DNA from: Ktedonobacter racemifer
GTDB lineage: Bacteria; Chloroflexota; DTOL01; JACQYG01
Reading direction: 5' to 3'
DNA: 25,143 nucleotides
NCBI GenBank assembly: GCA_020723545.1
Contig: DYIS01000009.1
Coordinates: 1 to 25,143 of the forward strand
Position 1 is the stretch's first letter. The number at the start of each line of letters is the position of its first letter. Both the position numbers and the translations under genes were made by a program. Of this stretch, positions 1-7,341 are shown one piece after another. The notes beneath the pieces are model-generated. The model was not told the origin of the DNA, made no database searches, and was given only the letters and a program-made list of their open reading frames with translations.

Positions 1-25
1 TCCTACCCCCTTCCTCTGCCTAGCC

Positions 26-54
26 GCTGATCGCTGACGGCTGAACGCTCACCC
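26..54. repeat. degenerate heptanucleotide tandem repeat
   Basis: Four consecutive 7-nt units beginning GCT (GCTGATC, GCTGACG, GCTGAAC, GCTCACC) are seen. The stop codon of the GyrI-like gene (49-51) lies inside the array. The same 13-nt string GCTGATCGCTGAC recurs at 23732-23744. Confidence 0.6.
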
Positions 55-570
55 TATCTTCTTGATCGGGTACCGAATGAGGGTCTTTTGTACCTTTGCC
101 GTGGGCTTTGTGAGATATTCCTCTTCGTGAACGCCCGCTATCTCGTACCCATTTTCGGCGATGAAGTCGTGGAGACGCTGCACGGTAGACGGTTCCGTGC
201 TAAAGGGCCCAACGTGGAGGATTTGGGCCACGGCGCCATACTCCCACACTTCGATCTTGACCTCGGTTCCAGGAACCTTTTGCGGCAACGAGGTCGTATC
301 CTCGGGAATGGGCAAACCCCAGATGCCGAGCCACTGGTCCTTAGGGACGAGGTGCGCATCGGGCCAGCGCCCACGGAGTGCTCCCACTTTGAAGTCAATG
401 CCCTTCTTCTTGAGATCAAATTTCAGTGTGTAGACCGCCCCATAGAGCGCGGGCAGGGCCTGGGCTCCCACTACGTTAGGATCCCCCGTGGTGAGTACCA
501 CAGCCATCTTTTGCGACGGCATTTCGATGATGTGGGGTTCCTGCTTGGAGATCGCTCTTTGCTTCTGCAT
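49..570 (-). CDS. GyrI-like small-molecule-binding domain protein
   Basis: This 173-aa soluble protein resembles stand-alone GyrI/AraC effector-binding-like proteins (COG4832 type), a fold that binds small hydrophobic or cationic molecules. The domain runs over roughly residues 10-165. Recognisable parts are PHIIEMPSQKMAVV near the N-terminus, the central WLGIWGLPIPED stretch, and WEYGAVAQILHVGPF, which fits the conserved VGPY-like strand. No DNA-binding helix-turn-helix is attached. The frame stays open upstream to 756, but ATG 570 is chosen because an AAGGAGG ribosome-binding site lies just before it and the longer version would overlap the flavoprotein gene. It is the last gene of this direction in the window, following the flavoprotein after a 94-nt gap with a terminator-like hairpin. 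The ligand is unknown; a role in drug or stress sensing would be inference only. Confidence 0.8.
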   Translation of the reverse strand: MQKQRAISKQEPHIIEMPSQKMAVVLTTGDPNVVGAQALPALYGAVYTLKFDLKKKGIDFKVGALRGRWPDAHLVPKDQWLGIWGLPIPEDTTSLPQKVPGTEVKIEVWEYGAVAQILHVGPFSTEPSTVQRLHDFIAENGYEIAGVHEEEYLTKPTAKVQKTLIRYPIKKIG

Positions 571-645
571 GTTGGTTTCCTCCTTCTTTGCCCTCTTTGC
601 ACTCTGTAGCCTTCTATAAAGAATTTGTGGCTTCAGGCCAAAAGG

Positions 646-663
646 GCAGGTATGGAAACCTGC
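646..663 (-). terminator. hairpin after the flavoprotein gene
   Basis: Perfect 6-bp arms GCAGGT/ACCTGC with a 6-nt loop lie directly after the flavoprotein stop on the minus strand. A short CCTTTTGG tract follows. The U-run is weak, so termination is possible but unproven. Confidence 0.4.
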
Positions 664-664
664 A

Positions 665-2173
665 CTACGGCTGGTTGCCGACGAATGGCTTTCCGTCCCG
701 GCGACAGAGAATCTGTACCACGTGGCGGCCGGAATAGAGGCATGGTGGGACGCCACCGCCCGGCATCGCCCACTGGCCGGCCATGTAGAAGTTTGCCAAG
801 CCAGGCAGAGTTCTTGGCAGTGGAGTCATGATCACTTCCGGCGTCGGCAGCCAGCCCATGTAAGCCCCCTTGTGATTTAGGGTGTAGCGCCAGGTGGTGT
901 AAGGAGTGGCCACGTCGGTCATCTCCACCTGTGAGGAGATATTGGGATAATGGGCTTCCAGTCGCACCAGGACCTCCGTTGCCACCCGCTCCTTCTCTTC
1001 CTCGTAGCGCGGCCGGTCCTTTTGCAAATCATTCCAGAAATCCCATTCCGTCTCTAATATAGCCTGGACCACCGTCTTTCCCGGTGGGGCAAACTTAGCG
1101 CCGTAGTTGAAAATGCGCAGAGAGAAGCCCTTGATCGCCTGGCTGCCTATAGTGAAGGGGTTCTTCAGCATAATGATGCTCAAGGGAGGATCGTCTGGAA
1201 ATACCCTCGCCACCCCAAAGCTGACCATGACCGTGGGGCGAATCAACATCCAACTCCGATATCTTTCTTTGATCTTCACGTCCGTATAGCGCACGCCCAG
1301 CATCTTAAAGATGGTGCTGTACCCATCGGCGGCGGAGACGACGATGTCGGCACGGTGCTCGCTGCCGTCGGCCAGGCGCACGCCCACGGCCCGGTCATTC
1401 TCCACCAGGATCTCCTCCACCGTGGCCTCGTAGGTCACCTGGCCACCCAAGGCCTTGTAGCGCTTCTCGATGGGCAGGACGAAGTCGAGGCATCCCCTCT
1501 CCAGCAGCCCAATTTGCCTGTTCGCCAGCAGTGCCAGGAGCATAAGAAAGAACCAGACTGGCGCCTCCGGCAGGAACAGGTTCTCCAGGATCTGGCGCAG
1601 CAAGGGGCTATGCACGGCCTGAGCGTAATCGGCGGCGGGTTTGGCGTACCTGCCTGTAAAGTACTTGAAGATCCGGCGCATGCCCCAGAATTGCCTGAGT
1701 TGATCCAGAGGGTCTATCAACTCGGGCGGTTTGCCCATGCCTACCTCAAACAACATGTCGGAACCCTGCATGCCCCGGGCTCCTGCCATCAGTTCGTCAA
1801 CGATCCGAGCATCAGCCGGCGAGAGGGCCTTCAAATCGCTCGCCAGGCGATCCAAGTCGCCGGTGACATCTACGCTGCACCCACTAGCTTCGTCGACGAA
1901 GCGACCGTAGGTGGTCATATCGAGGAAGCGATTGGCCTGGGCAGTGCCCAACTCGCTGTACAGGTCGTAGATGGGCTGGCCGGGCCTGTGCCCCATGAGG
2001 AAATGGATGCCACCGTCAATTAGGTAGCCCTGACGTTCCCAGGCAGCAGCCACTCCACCCGACTTGGTGTGATGCTCGAAGATGTGGGCGCGATAGCCGT
2101 TCATCTGGGCGTAGACGCCCGTGGACAGGCCGGCCAGCCCGCCGCCGATGATGATGACTGATTTTTCAGGCAT
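665..2173 (-). CDS. FAD-dependent phytoene desaturase/carotene isomerase-like oxidoreductase
   Basis: This flavoprotein of about 502 aa belongs to the COG1233 family (phytoene desaturase, carotenoid isomerase, retinol saturase relatives). The N-terminus carries the dinucleotide-binding Rossmann signature, VIIIGGGLAGLSTGVYA, followed by an acidic residue at the end of the second strand (HIFEHH). It continues with GGVAAAWERQGYLIDGGIHFL, the usual second conserved block. The C-terminus has the family's FAD-closing segment, FYMAGQWAMPGGGVPP. ATG 2173 starts the protein right at the Rossmann fold with AGAGGGA upstream; a TTG 33 nt earlier is also open. No carotenoid synthesis gene (phytoene synthase, cyclase) is nearby, so the substrate cannot be named; polyprenyl or other lipophilic alkenes are the family norm. 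It follows the P-type ATPase gene by about 60 nt. Confidence 0.85.
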   Translation of the reverse strand: MPEKSVIIIGGGLAGLSTGVYAQMNGYRAHIFEHHTKSGGVAAAWERQGYLIDGGIHFLMGHRPGQPIYDLYSELGTAQANRFLDMTTYGRFVDEASGCSVDVTGDLDRLASDLKALSPADARIVDELMAGARGMQGSDMLFEVGMGKPPELIDPLDQLRQFWGMRRIFKYFTGRYAKPAADYAQAVHSPLLRQILENLFLPEAPVWFFLMLLALLANRQIGLLERGCLDFVLPIEKRYKALGGQVTYEATVEEILVENDRAVGVRLADGSEHRADIVVSAADGYSTIFKMLGVRYTDVKIKERYRSWMLIRPTVMVSFGVARVFPDDPPLSIIMLKNPFTIGSQAIKGFSLRIFNYGAKFAPPGKTVVQAILETEWDFWNDLQKDRPRYEEEKERVATEVLVRLEAHYPNISSQVEMTDVATPYTTWRYTLNHKGAYMGWLPTPEVIMTPLPRTLPGLANFYMAGQWAMPGGGVPPCLYSGRHVVQILCRRDGKPFVGNQP

Positions 2174-2233
2174 TTTTTCCCTCTTACGCAATATCCCCAA
2201 TGGCAAGGAATTGCACTTCGAGCCGGGTCAGGA

Positions 2234-4051
2234 TCAGAACCTCACCCTTCTGTAAAATACTCTCTTGGCCGCTTCTGCAGAGATGACGTAGAGCGCCACG
2301 ATCATCCCCATGACCAGCAGGAACGGCGGTGGCAACGGGGTGAAGCCAAAGACCGTGACCAGCGGCGCGAAAGGCAGGATCAGCGTGACGCCGACCACCA
2401 ACAGGGTGGCTATCAACAAATGCTTCCCTGGCCTGCTCTTGTAAAAGGGCTTGCGGGTGCGAATCACCAGTACGATGAGCGACGCCGAGATCACTGACTC
2501 CAGGAACCAGCCAGTTCGGAACTGCTCCGGTGTGGCCTGCAGGAGGAAGAGTAACACGCCGAAGGTGAGATAATCAAACACCGAACTGACAGACCCAAAG
2601 GTGATCATAAAATTGCGGATGAACCCCACGTCCCGATAGGCGATCCCCAGGGTGCGAAGGCCCTGGCGGCTGAACTCCCGGAAGCGTTGCTGAATCTGCT
2701 CGCCCAGCGCGGCGATGTCCAAGATCTGCCCATCGGACGTCTCCGCCCAAGAACAGACGGCCAGCACGTTCTCCAGCGCACCTTTCGTCAACATCAGGTG
2801 CGCATCGCCCTTGGCCAGCAGGATGATCAAGCGCTTGCGAATAAAATCGTACGGAACCTCGTCCAGCTTGCGGTAGCCGGACAGATCAAAGGGGCGATAG
2901 GTGCGGATCGCCTCGTCAATGGGGTTGGTGAAGCCCGTCTCGTAGGAGGCGTTGAGGTAGGCATAGAGCAGGGTCTTCTCGCTCTCCTGGCCGTCCACAT
3001 CCAGGGCGGAGTGCAGGCGCACCACGCCTTCGGTCAGGGTGCCGGTCTTATCGGAACAGAGCACGTCCATGCTGCCGAAGTTCTCAATGGAGGCCAGGCG
3101 TTTGACGATGACCTTCTGGAGGGCCATGCGCTTCGCTCCATGGGACAGGTTGATGCTGATGATCGCCGGCAGCAGTTGCGGGGTCAGCCCCACCGCCAGG
3201 GCCATGGCAAAGAGGAACGAATCCAGCACCGGGCGGGCAAAGTAGACGTTGAAGGCGAAGATGGCGATGACCATCAACAGCGTGACTTCCATGAGAAGAT
3301 AGCCAAAACGCCGGACACCGTGCTCAAACTCCGTCTCCGGCGCACGGAGCTTCAGTCGCTCGGAGACCCTGCCGAATTCGGTTTCTGTCCCCGGATGGAC
3401 GACCACCGCTTGCGCGTTGCCGCTGACCACATGGGTTCCCATAAACAGGGAGTTATTGCGCTGGCTGAGGGGCGTCTCCGGCGGCAGAACCCCCACCAGT
3501 TTTTCCACCGGATAAGTCTCGCCCGTCAGCGCGGCCTCGTCCACAAACAAGTCCTTGGACTCCAGGATCAGGCAGTCGCCAGGGATGACGTCGCCGGCGT
3601 TGAGGACGACGATATCGCCGGGCACCACCCTTTCGACCGGGATCTCCACTGGGCTGCCGTCACGCAGCGCCATTGCCTTGATCTGGACGATAGCCAGCAG
3701 CTTCTCCACGGCGTTGGCCGCGCCGCGTTCCTGCCAAAAGCCCAGGAGGCCGCTGACCAGGACGATGGCCAGGATGATGAGGGCATCGGCAGGATCATGC
3801 AGGAAGAAGGACAATCCCGCTGCGAAGAGAAGGATGAGGATAAGCGGGCTCTTGAATTGAGCAAGCAGGAGCGTCAGCGCGTCCGATCGCTTTTTGGGCT
3901 TCAGGAGATTGGAGCCATAGCGTGTGAGGCGCTGCTGGGCGTCATCGTTGGTCAAGCCCAGCGGCCTTGTTTGAAGTCGCTGAAGCAGTTCAGCCGGAGG
4001 AGCGCTCCAAAATGCGAGCAGTTGTTGGTTCATGAGGGTTTCATCAATCAT
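2234..4051 (-). CDS. P-type ATPase of the Mg2+-importing (MgtA) type, internally deleted
   Basis: This 605-aa product matches P3B Mg2+-importing ATPases such as MgtA, which are normally about 900 aa. Present are the N-terminal cytoplasmic segment, the first membrane hairpin, the actuator loop with TGET (residues 176-179), the TM4 region (VGLTPQLLPAIIS), the phosphorylation site CSDKTGT with D334, and much of the nucleotide-binding domain. At residues 474-477 the sequence jumps from LGIAYRDVG straight to FIRNFMITFGSVSSVFDYLTF, which in MgtA lies near the seventh membrane helix. About 240 residues are absent, including TGD, the hinge GDGxNDxP, and membrane helices 5-6. The reading frame is intact across the junction (near 2621-2630). 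Without these parts ion transport is not expected. A terminator sits immediately upstream of the start codon, so transcription would need readthrough. Either a decaying gene or an assembly collapse; the family assignment is secure. Confidence 0.8.
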   Translation of the reverse strand: MIDETLMNQQLLAFWSAPPAELLQRLQTRPLGLTNDDAQQRLTRYGSNLLKPKKRSDALTLLLAQFKSPLILILLFAAGLSFFLHDPADALIILAIVLVSGLLGFWQERGAANAVEKLLAIVQIKAMALRDGSPVEIPVERVVPGDIVVLNAGDVIPGDCLILESKDLFVDEAALTGETYPVEKLVGVLPPETPLSQRNNSLFMGTHVVSGNAQAVVVHPGTETEFGRVSERLKLRAPETEFEHGVRRFGYLLMEVTLLMVIAIFAFNVYFARPVLDSFLFAMALAVGLTPQLLPAIISINLSHGAKRMALQKVIVKRLASIENFGSMDVLCSDKTGTLTEGVVRLHSALDVDGQESEKTLLYAYLNASYETGFTNPIDEAIRTYRPFDLSGYRKLDEVPYDFIRKRLIILLAKGDAHLMLTKGALENVLAVCSWAETSDGQILDIAALGEQIQQRFREFSRQGLRTLGIAYRDVGFIRNFMITFGSVSSVFDYLTFGVLLFLLQATPEQFRTGWFLESVISASLIVLVIRTRKPFYKSRPGKHLLIATLLVVGVTLILPFAPLVTVFGFTPLPPPFLLVMGMIVALYVISAEAAKRVFYRRVRF

Positions 4052-4054
4052 GAC

Positions 4055-4094
4055 AAAAATTGTGCGTCTCCCGGACCGATACCAGGAGACGCAC
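4055..4094 (-). terminator. rho-independent terminator after the BMP lipoprotein gene
   Basis: Perfect 10-bp arms (4062-4071 and 4085-4094, GTGCGTCTCC/GGAGACGCAC) flank a 13-nt loop. On the minus strand the stem is followed by AATTTTTG. It ends only about 4 nt before the ATPase start at 4051, so it could terminate the BMP transcript or attenuate the ATPase gene. Confidence 0.8.
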
Positions 4095-4098
4095 CGTG

Positions 4099-4114
4099 TC
4101 TTTGCCAGTAAAGA
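4099..4114. repeat. variant copy of the CTTTAC/GTAAAG palindrome
   Basis: TCTTTGCCAGTAAAGA has TCTTT/AAAGA arms and matches the palindrome family found at 6018, 6497, 18355, 18733 and 21430. It lies between the BMP gene and the terminator. Confidence 0.5.
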
Positions 4115-4149
4115 GACTGCTGCTAGCGCTCGCGCCAGGGCCGCTCCGG

Positions 4150-5255
4150 CTACTTGGGGATGGAGCCCACCACGCCTTCCACCAGCCAGTTGAAGCTCAG
4201 CATCTCCTCACCAGTCATGGCCTTGCCGGCGGGGACTTTCACCTCCCCCTTCTGGTCCTTGATGGGGCCGGTGAAGACGTCCCACTTGTTCTCCAGGATC
4301 TCCTTCTGCTTGGCCTCCACCAGCTTCCTGGCCTCATCGGTCACCTTGGGCCCGAACGGCGCCAGTTTCAGGATGCCGTCGGACATGCGGCCCCAGTACG
4401 GCACGTTCTTCCAGGTGCCGTTCTTGATGTCCTCCACTGCCTTGGTGTAGTACACGCCCCAGTCCCAGATGGGAGCGGTCAGGAAGGCATCCTTGGCAAT
4501 GGCGCTGGAGTCAGAGTTATAGCCCACCACATAGAAGCCCTTGGACAGGGCCAGGCTATCCGGGGCCGTGGAGTCGGACTCCCGGGCCACCACGTCAGCA
4601 CCCAGGTCCATGAGGGTCGTGGCCGCCGATTGCTCCTTCGGGGGGTCAAACCAGGCGTTGATCCAGACGATGTGCACCTTCACTTGGGGGTTTACCGAAC
4701 GCGCACCCAGGGTAAAGGCGTTCAGGTTGCGGATCACCTCCGGTATGGGGTAGGGGGCCACATAGCCCAGGACGTTCTTCTTGGTCATCTTGCCGGCGGC
4801 TATGCCCGCCAGGTACCACCCCTGGTAGCCCCGGCCATCGTAGATGCCAACGTTGGCCGCCGTCTTGTATCCCGTGCAATGGAGAAAGTAGGTCTTCGGG
4901 AAATCCTTGGCCACGTTGATCACCGAGTCCATGTAGCCGAAGCTAGTGGCGAAGATGATGTTATAGCCCTTCTGGGCGAAATCCCGGATCACCCGCTCGG
5001 CATCGGCCCCCTCGGGCACCGACTCGATCTTGGCGGTCTCCACGTAGGGCAACTTTTTCTCCAGGGCCAAACGACCCTGATCGTGCGCGTAGGTCCAACC
5101 GCCGTCCCCGATGGGCCCCACGTAGACGACGGCCACCTTTAGCTTGGGGTGGCCGTGGGCGGGGGCGGGGTAGGGGTTGGCCCGCAGGCCGTGAAGGCCA
5201 TGGAAAGGATGGCGAGTGCCGCCAACAGAGCCCAAAGTCTTTTAGCTTTCAACAT
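4150..5255 (-). CDS. BMP-family ABC transporter substrate-binding lipoprotein, frameshifted near its N-terminus
   Basis: The main frame encodes a periplasmic-binding protein of the BMP/Med family (PF02608), which captures nucleosides or similar ligands for ABC importers. It starts KLKVAVVYVGPIGDGGWTYA and contains GYDFIIATS-like (GYNIIFATSFGYMD), KKNVLGYVAPYPIPEVIRN and VVGYNSDSS segments, ending with the C-terminal lobe at SIPK. In this frame there is no signal peptide. In the adjacent frame, ATG 5255 with AAAGGAG upstream encodes about 38 residues: a Lys/Arg-rich start, a hydrophobic core, a lipobox ending FTAC-G, and a Pro/Thr linker (PTPTPPPPTATP), then a stop. Restoring one base in the C-rich tract near 5140-5185 would fuse the two into a normal lipoprotein. 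So the gene spans to 5255 and carries a one-base deletion, real or a homopolymer sequencing error. No permease or ATPase partner lies beside it; a hairpin terminator follows. Confidence 0.85.
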
Positions 5256-5292
5256 CTTCTCAGCTCCTTTTTAGATTTCGCGCTGCTTTAAC

Positions 5293-5313
5293 TAGCCGCT
5301 ACCTGCTCCCTGC
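5293..5313. repeat. degenerate heptanucleotide repeat
   Basis: Three 7-nt units (TAGCCGC, TACCTGC, TCCCTGC) occupy the spacer between the second TrkA gene and the BMP gene. They match the GCT-based heptamer pattern seen in four other spacers. Confidence 0.4.
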
Positions 5314-5333
5314 GATACACCACCCCCTTTGAA

Positions 5334-5996
5334 TCAAGTCTTCCCACGGAAGAGGCCTCGCAGTTCATCTTCACTTCCGGGGCTGGTCACGGCGATGACC
5401 AGGTCCCCGCTTTCCAATATCAGGTTACCGGTAGGTATGATCGGTTTACCGTCCCGCAGGACCAGGCTGATGGCGCACTCGGCAGGCAGAGCCGAGTCAC
5501 GCAGGGCCCTGCCGGCCAGCCGAGATTCAGGTGCCACCTGGGTTTCCACGATCTCCAGCCCGGCACCGCGCAGCGTCAAGAGGTGAGTGAAGGAGTGGAC
5601 CGGGAGCTCCTGCTCGATCTGAGACATGATGATGTCGGTGCTGGATATCGTTACGTCTATGCCCAAGATCTTGAAGATGCGCTCGTTCTTGGGGTTGTTG
5701 ATCCGGGCGATGGTGCGGGGCACGTTGAACCTTTTCTTTGCCATCTGGCAGACGATCAGGTTATCCTCATCGTCGCCGGTGACCGCCACCACCACGTCAG
5801 CGCGACCGGTCCCGACTTCGGTCAGCGTGGACGCCTCGCAACCGTCGCCGCGCACGACTACGCTGCCCAGGCTGTGGACCAGAGCCTCGCACTTTTTCTT
5901 GTCCTTTTCGATCAACAAGACCTCGTGCCCCTCGCCGATCAAAGTCTTGGTGAGATAATAGCCAACCTTACCGCCGCCCACTACAACCACGTACAT
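5334..5996 (-). CDS. TrkA-type (RCK/KTN) regulatory protein with N and C domains
   Basis: This 220-aa cytoplasmic protein has a TrkA-N Rossmann domain at residues 1-135: MYVVVVGGGKVGYYLTKTL, then the acidic strand end LLIEKD, and VVVAVTGDDEDNLIVCQMAK. A TrkA-C domain follows at about 140-218 (EIVETQVAPESRLAGRALRD and GDLVIAVTSPG). Such proteins gate K+ channels or transporters in response to NAD(H), ATP/ADP or, through TrkA-C, c-di-AMP. ATG 5996 is preferred over the longer open frame because GGGGAG precedes it and the Rossmann fold starts there. It follows the first TrkA-type gene by 40 nt, and the palindrome at 6018-6031 lies in that gap. No TrkH/KtrB channel gene is in the window, so the partner may be the APC permease of the same cluster (inference). 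Confidence 0.85.
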   Translation of the reverse strand: MYVVVVGGGKVGYYLTKTLIGEGHEVLLIEKDKKKCEALVHSLGSVVVRGDGCEASTLTEVGTGRADVVVAVTGDDEDNLIVCQMAKKRFNVPRTIARINNPKNERIFKILGIDVTISSTDIIMSQIEQELPVHSFTHLLTLRGAGLEIVETQVAPESRLAGRALRDSALPAECAISLVLRDGKPIIPTGNLILESGDLVIAVTSPGSEDELRGLFRGKT

Positions 5997-6017
5997 CTTG
6001 AACTCCCCAAAAACTTT

Positions 6018-6031
6018 CTTTACTAGTAAAG
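6018..6031. repeat. palindrome CTTTACTAGTAAAG
   Basis: Perfect 14-bp palindrome in the 40-nt gap between the two TrkA-type genes, 22 nt before the second start codon. It is the core of a family with copies elsewhere in the window. Confidence 0.7.
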
Positions 6032-6036
6032 GTACT

Positions 6037-6450
6037 TCAGGAGTCACCAATCCCAGCCAAGAGGCGCTCCTTGAACAGCCTGGCACCGATGCTGGTGGGG
6101 CAGATGGTGTCCAGTCCCAAGGTCCGGTAAGTCTCCTCGCGGATGGGATCGTAGATGCGAGTGACCACCCTGGGAACGTGAAAGATCATGGAGGCGATCT
6201 GGGAGGCCATGATGTTGGTATTGTCGCCGTTGGTCACTGCCGCAAACGCGTCGGCTTTCTCGATCCCGGCACTCCTCAATACATCCTCGTCTATGCCGGT
6301 CCCCAGCACCATGTTGCCCTTGTACCCGGCACCCAGCCTACGAAAGGCGTCGCTGTTCTGATCTATCACCGTTACGCTATGGCCCTCAGCGTCCAACATC
6401 ATGGCCAGCGCCGCCCCCACGCGACCGCATCCCAGAACAATTATGTTCAT
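6037..6450 (-). CDS. TrkA-N (RCK/KTN) domain protein
   Basis: This 137-aa protein is a single NAD-binding RCK domain. It starts MNIIVLGCGRVGAALAMML, has the second-strand acidic end VIDQNS, and continues with ADAFAAVTNGDNTNIMASQIA. It stops soon after the Rossmann fold, so there is no TrkA-C ligand domain. ATG 6450 has a GGAGGGGG ribosome-binding site. It sits directly before a second, two-domain TrkA-type gene; the pair may form a hetero-octameric ring of the kind RCK proteins build on transporters. It follows the USP gene by 62 nt, a gap that holds another palindrome copy (6497-6509). The domain is certain; the transported ion is not. Confidence 0.85.
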   Translation of the reverse strand: MNIIVLGCGRVGAALAMMLDAEGHSVTVIDQNSDAFRRLGAGYKGNMVLGTGIDEDVLRSAGIEKADAFAAVTNGDNTNIMASQIASMIFHVPRVVTRIYDPIREETYRTLGLDTICPTSIGARLFKERLLAGIGDS

Positions 6451-6495
6451 GAAAACCCCCTCCGAATGCTTACAGCGCTATGACACGCTGGCTTT

Positions 6496-6510
6496 TCTTT
6501 ACTGTAAAGA
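6496..6510. repeat. palindrome variant TCTTTACTGTAAAGA
   Basis: Perfect 7-bp arms around a single T, just after the stop of the USP gene and before the first TrkA-type gene. It differs from the main palindrome core by loss of one central base. Confidence 0.6.
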
Positions 6511-6512
6511 GC

Positions 6513-7082
6513 CTACAACCGACAGAAAGCCGTGGGCCGATAGACCATGACATCGCATGGCGCATAGCGGAAAACGTAATCTACAGTGTGCCCGAAGTAA
6601 CCTTCCACCCTCTGCCTTTCCCCTGAGGGGATCACGATCATCCTGGACCTGCCCTCCCTGGCCGCCTGGACGATGGCAGCCCCGGCCGCCCTAGCTTTCA
6701 TCAACCGGGCCGTTGTCGGAATGCCCAGCTTCTGCGCCAGGCCCTGGACGTGGATCAGCACCTCTTCCCCCTTTTCGCGGTCCCGCGGGATATCAGCATC
6801 CGGCGGCAGGGCCATGGGCACTTCCAACACATAGAGGAAGGAAATCGGCACCTGTTCGCGCTGCGCCAGCCCGGCAGCCAGGCCGACCACCATCTCCGAA
6901 AACTGCGAACCGGTAACGGGGACGAGAATAGCCCCTCCTCCCGCCATCTCCTCGACGGCAATGGGGACGACCATCTTGATAATGGTGGGCGGGTTCAGCA
7001 TCCACCAGAGAATTCCCGAGACCAAAAGCGCAAAGGCTGAGGCCAGAATAACCCCCATCGGCGTCATATGGACTATCGGCAC
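6513..7082 (-). CDS. membrane-anchored universal stress protein (UspA) domain
   Basis: This 189-aa protein has one predicted membrane helix at about residues 9-30 (GVILASAFALLVSGILWWML). A UspA-like alpha/beta domain follows from about residue 45: GGGAILVPVTGSQFSEMVVGLAAGLA, then VPISFLYVLEVPM, and the C-terminal IVIPSGERQRVEGYFGHTVDYVFRYAPCDVMVYRP. The last segment corresponds to the nucleotide-binding G-x2-G-x9-GS/T-like loop of USPs, although it is not canonical here. USP domains bind ATP or c-di-AMP and often regulate transporters. The GTG at 7082 is chosen as start because GGAGG lies 6 nt before it; ATG 7067 is the alternative. It follows the small membrane protein gene by 16 nt in the APC permease cluster. 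Confidence 0.8.
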   Translation of the reverse strand: MPIVHMTPMGVILASAFALLVSGILWWMLNPPTIIKMVVPIAVEEMAGGGAILVPVTGSQFSEMVVGLAAGLAQREQVPISFLYVLEVPMALPPDADIPRDREKGEEVLIHVQGLAQKLGIPTTARLMKARAAGAAIVQAAREGRSRMIVIPSGERQRVEGYFGHTVDYVFRYAPCDVMVYRPTAFCRL

Positions 7083-7098
7083 TTCAGTCCTCCAGCAT

Positions 7099-7341
7099 CT
7101 ACAGGTTATCGGACGCCTTGAGCATCGCCCACAACCTGACCAGGCCCAGCCCGATCAAAGAGACCCCGATTAACGTGGGATAAAGGGCACCCTTCTCGAA
7201 AATCGCCCTGATAACAATGATCGTTCCCAGGACGATGAATAGAATTGTGGTGAAGACTTTAAAATTTCGTGCGAGTACTCCAAAACCGCCGGGCTCCTGA
7301 TCAGGAGGGTCCTTGGGCTTCCCCGTGATGCGATCAGCCAT
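7099..7341 (-). CDS. small two-helix membrane protein
   Basis: This 80-aa protein has a charged, proline-rich N-terminus (about 25 residues). Two predicted membrane helices follow, at about 28-48 (VFTTILFIVLGTIIVIRAIF) and 53-73 (PTLIGVSLIGLGLVRLWAML). I do not recognise a named family. ATG 7341 has AGGAG upstream and overlaps the end of the APC permease gene by 8 nt, so the two are probably translationally coupled. The position between a permease and a USP gene suggests a small accessory subunit, which is inference. Confidence 0.75.
   Translation of the reverse strand: MADRITGKPKDPPDQEPGGFGVLARNFKVFTTILFIVLGTIIVIRAIFEKGALYPTLIGVSLIGLGLVRLWAMLKASDNL

Noticed and set aside
571..756. N-terminal extension of the GyrI-like protein to 756
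   Set aside because: It overlaps the flavoprotein gene and lacks family similarity, whereas ATG 570 has AAGGAGG before it.
2687..4111. 474-codon open frame on the plus strand opposite the P-type ATPase
   Set aside because: It is a GC-rich antisense shadow with low-complexity His/Gln/Arg/Asp composition and no recognisable domain; the minus strand carries clear ATPase motifs.
4060..5142. 360-codon plus-strand open frame opposite the BMP gene
   Set aside because: The composition is that of an antisense frame and no family resemblance is visible; the opposite strand encodes a clear BMP protein.
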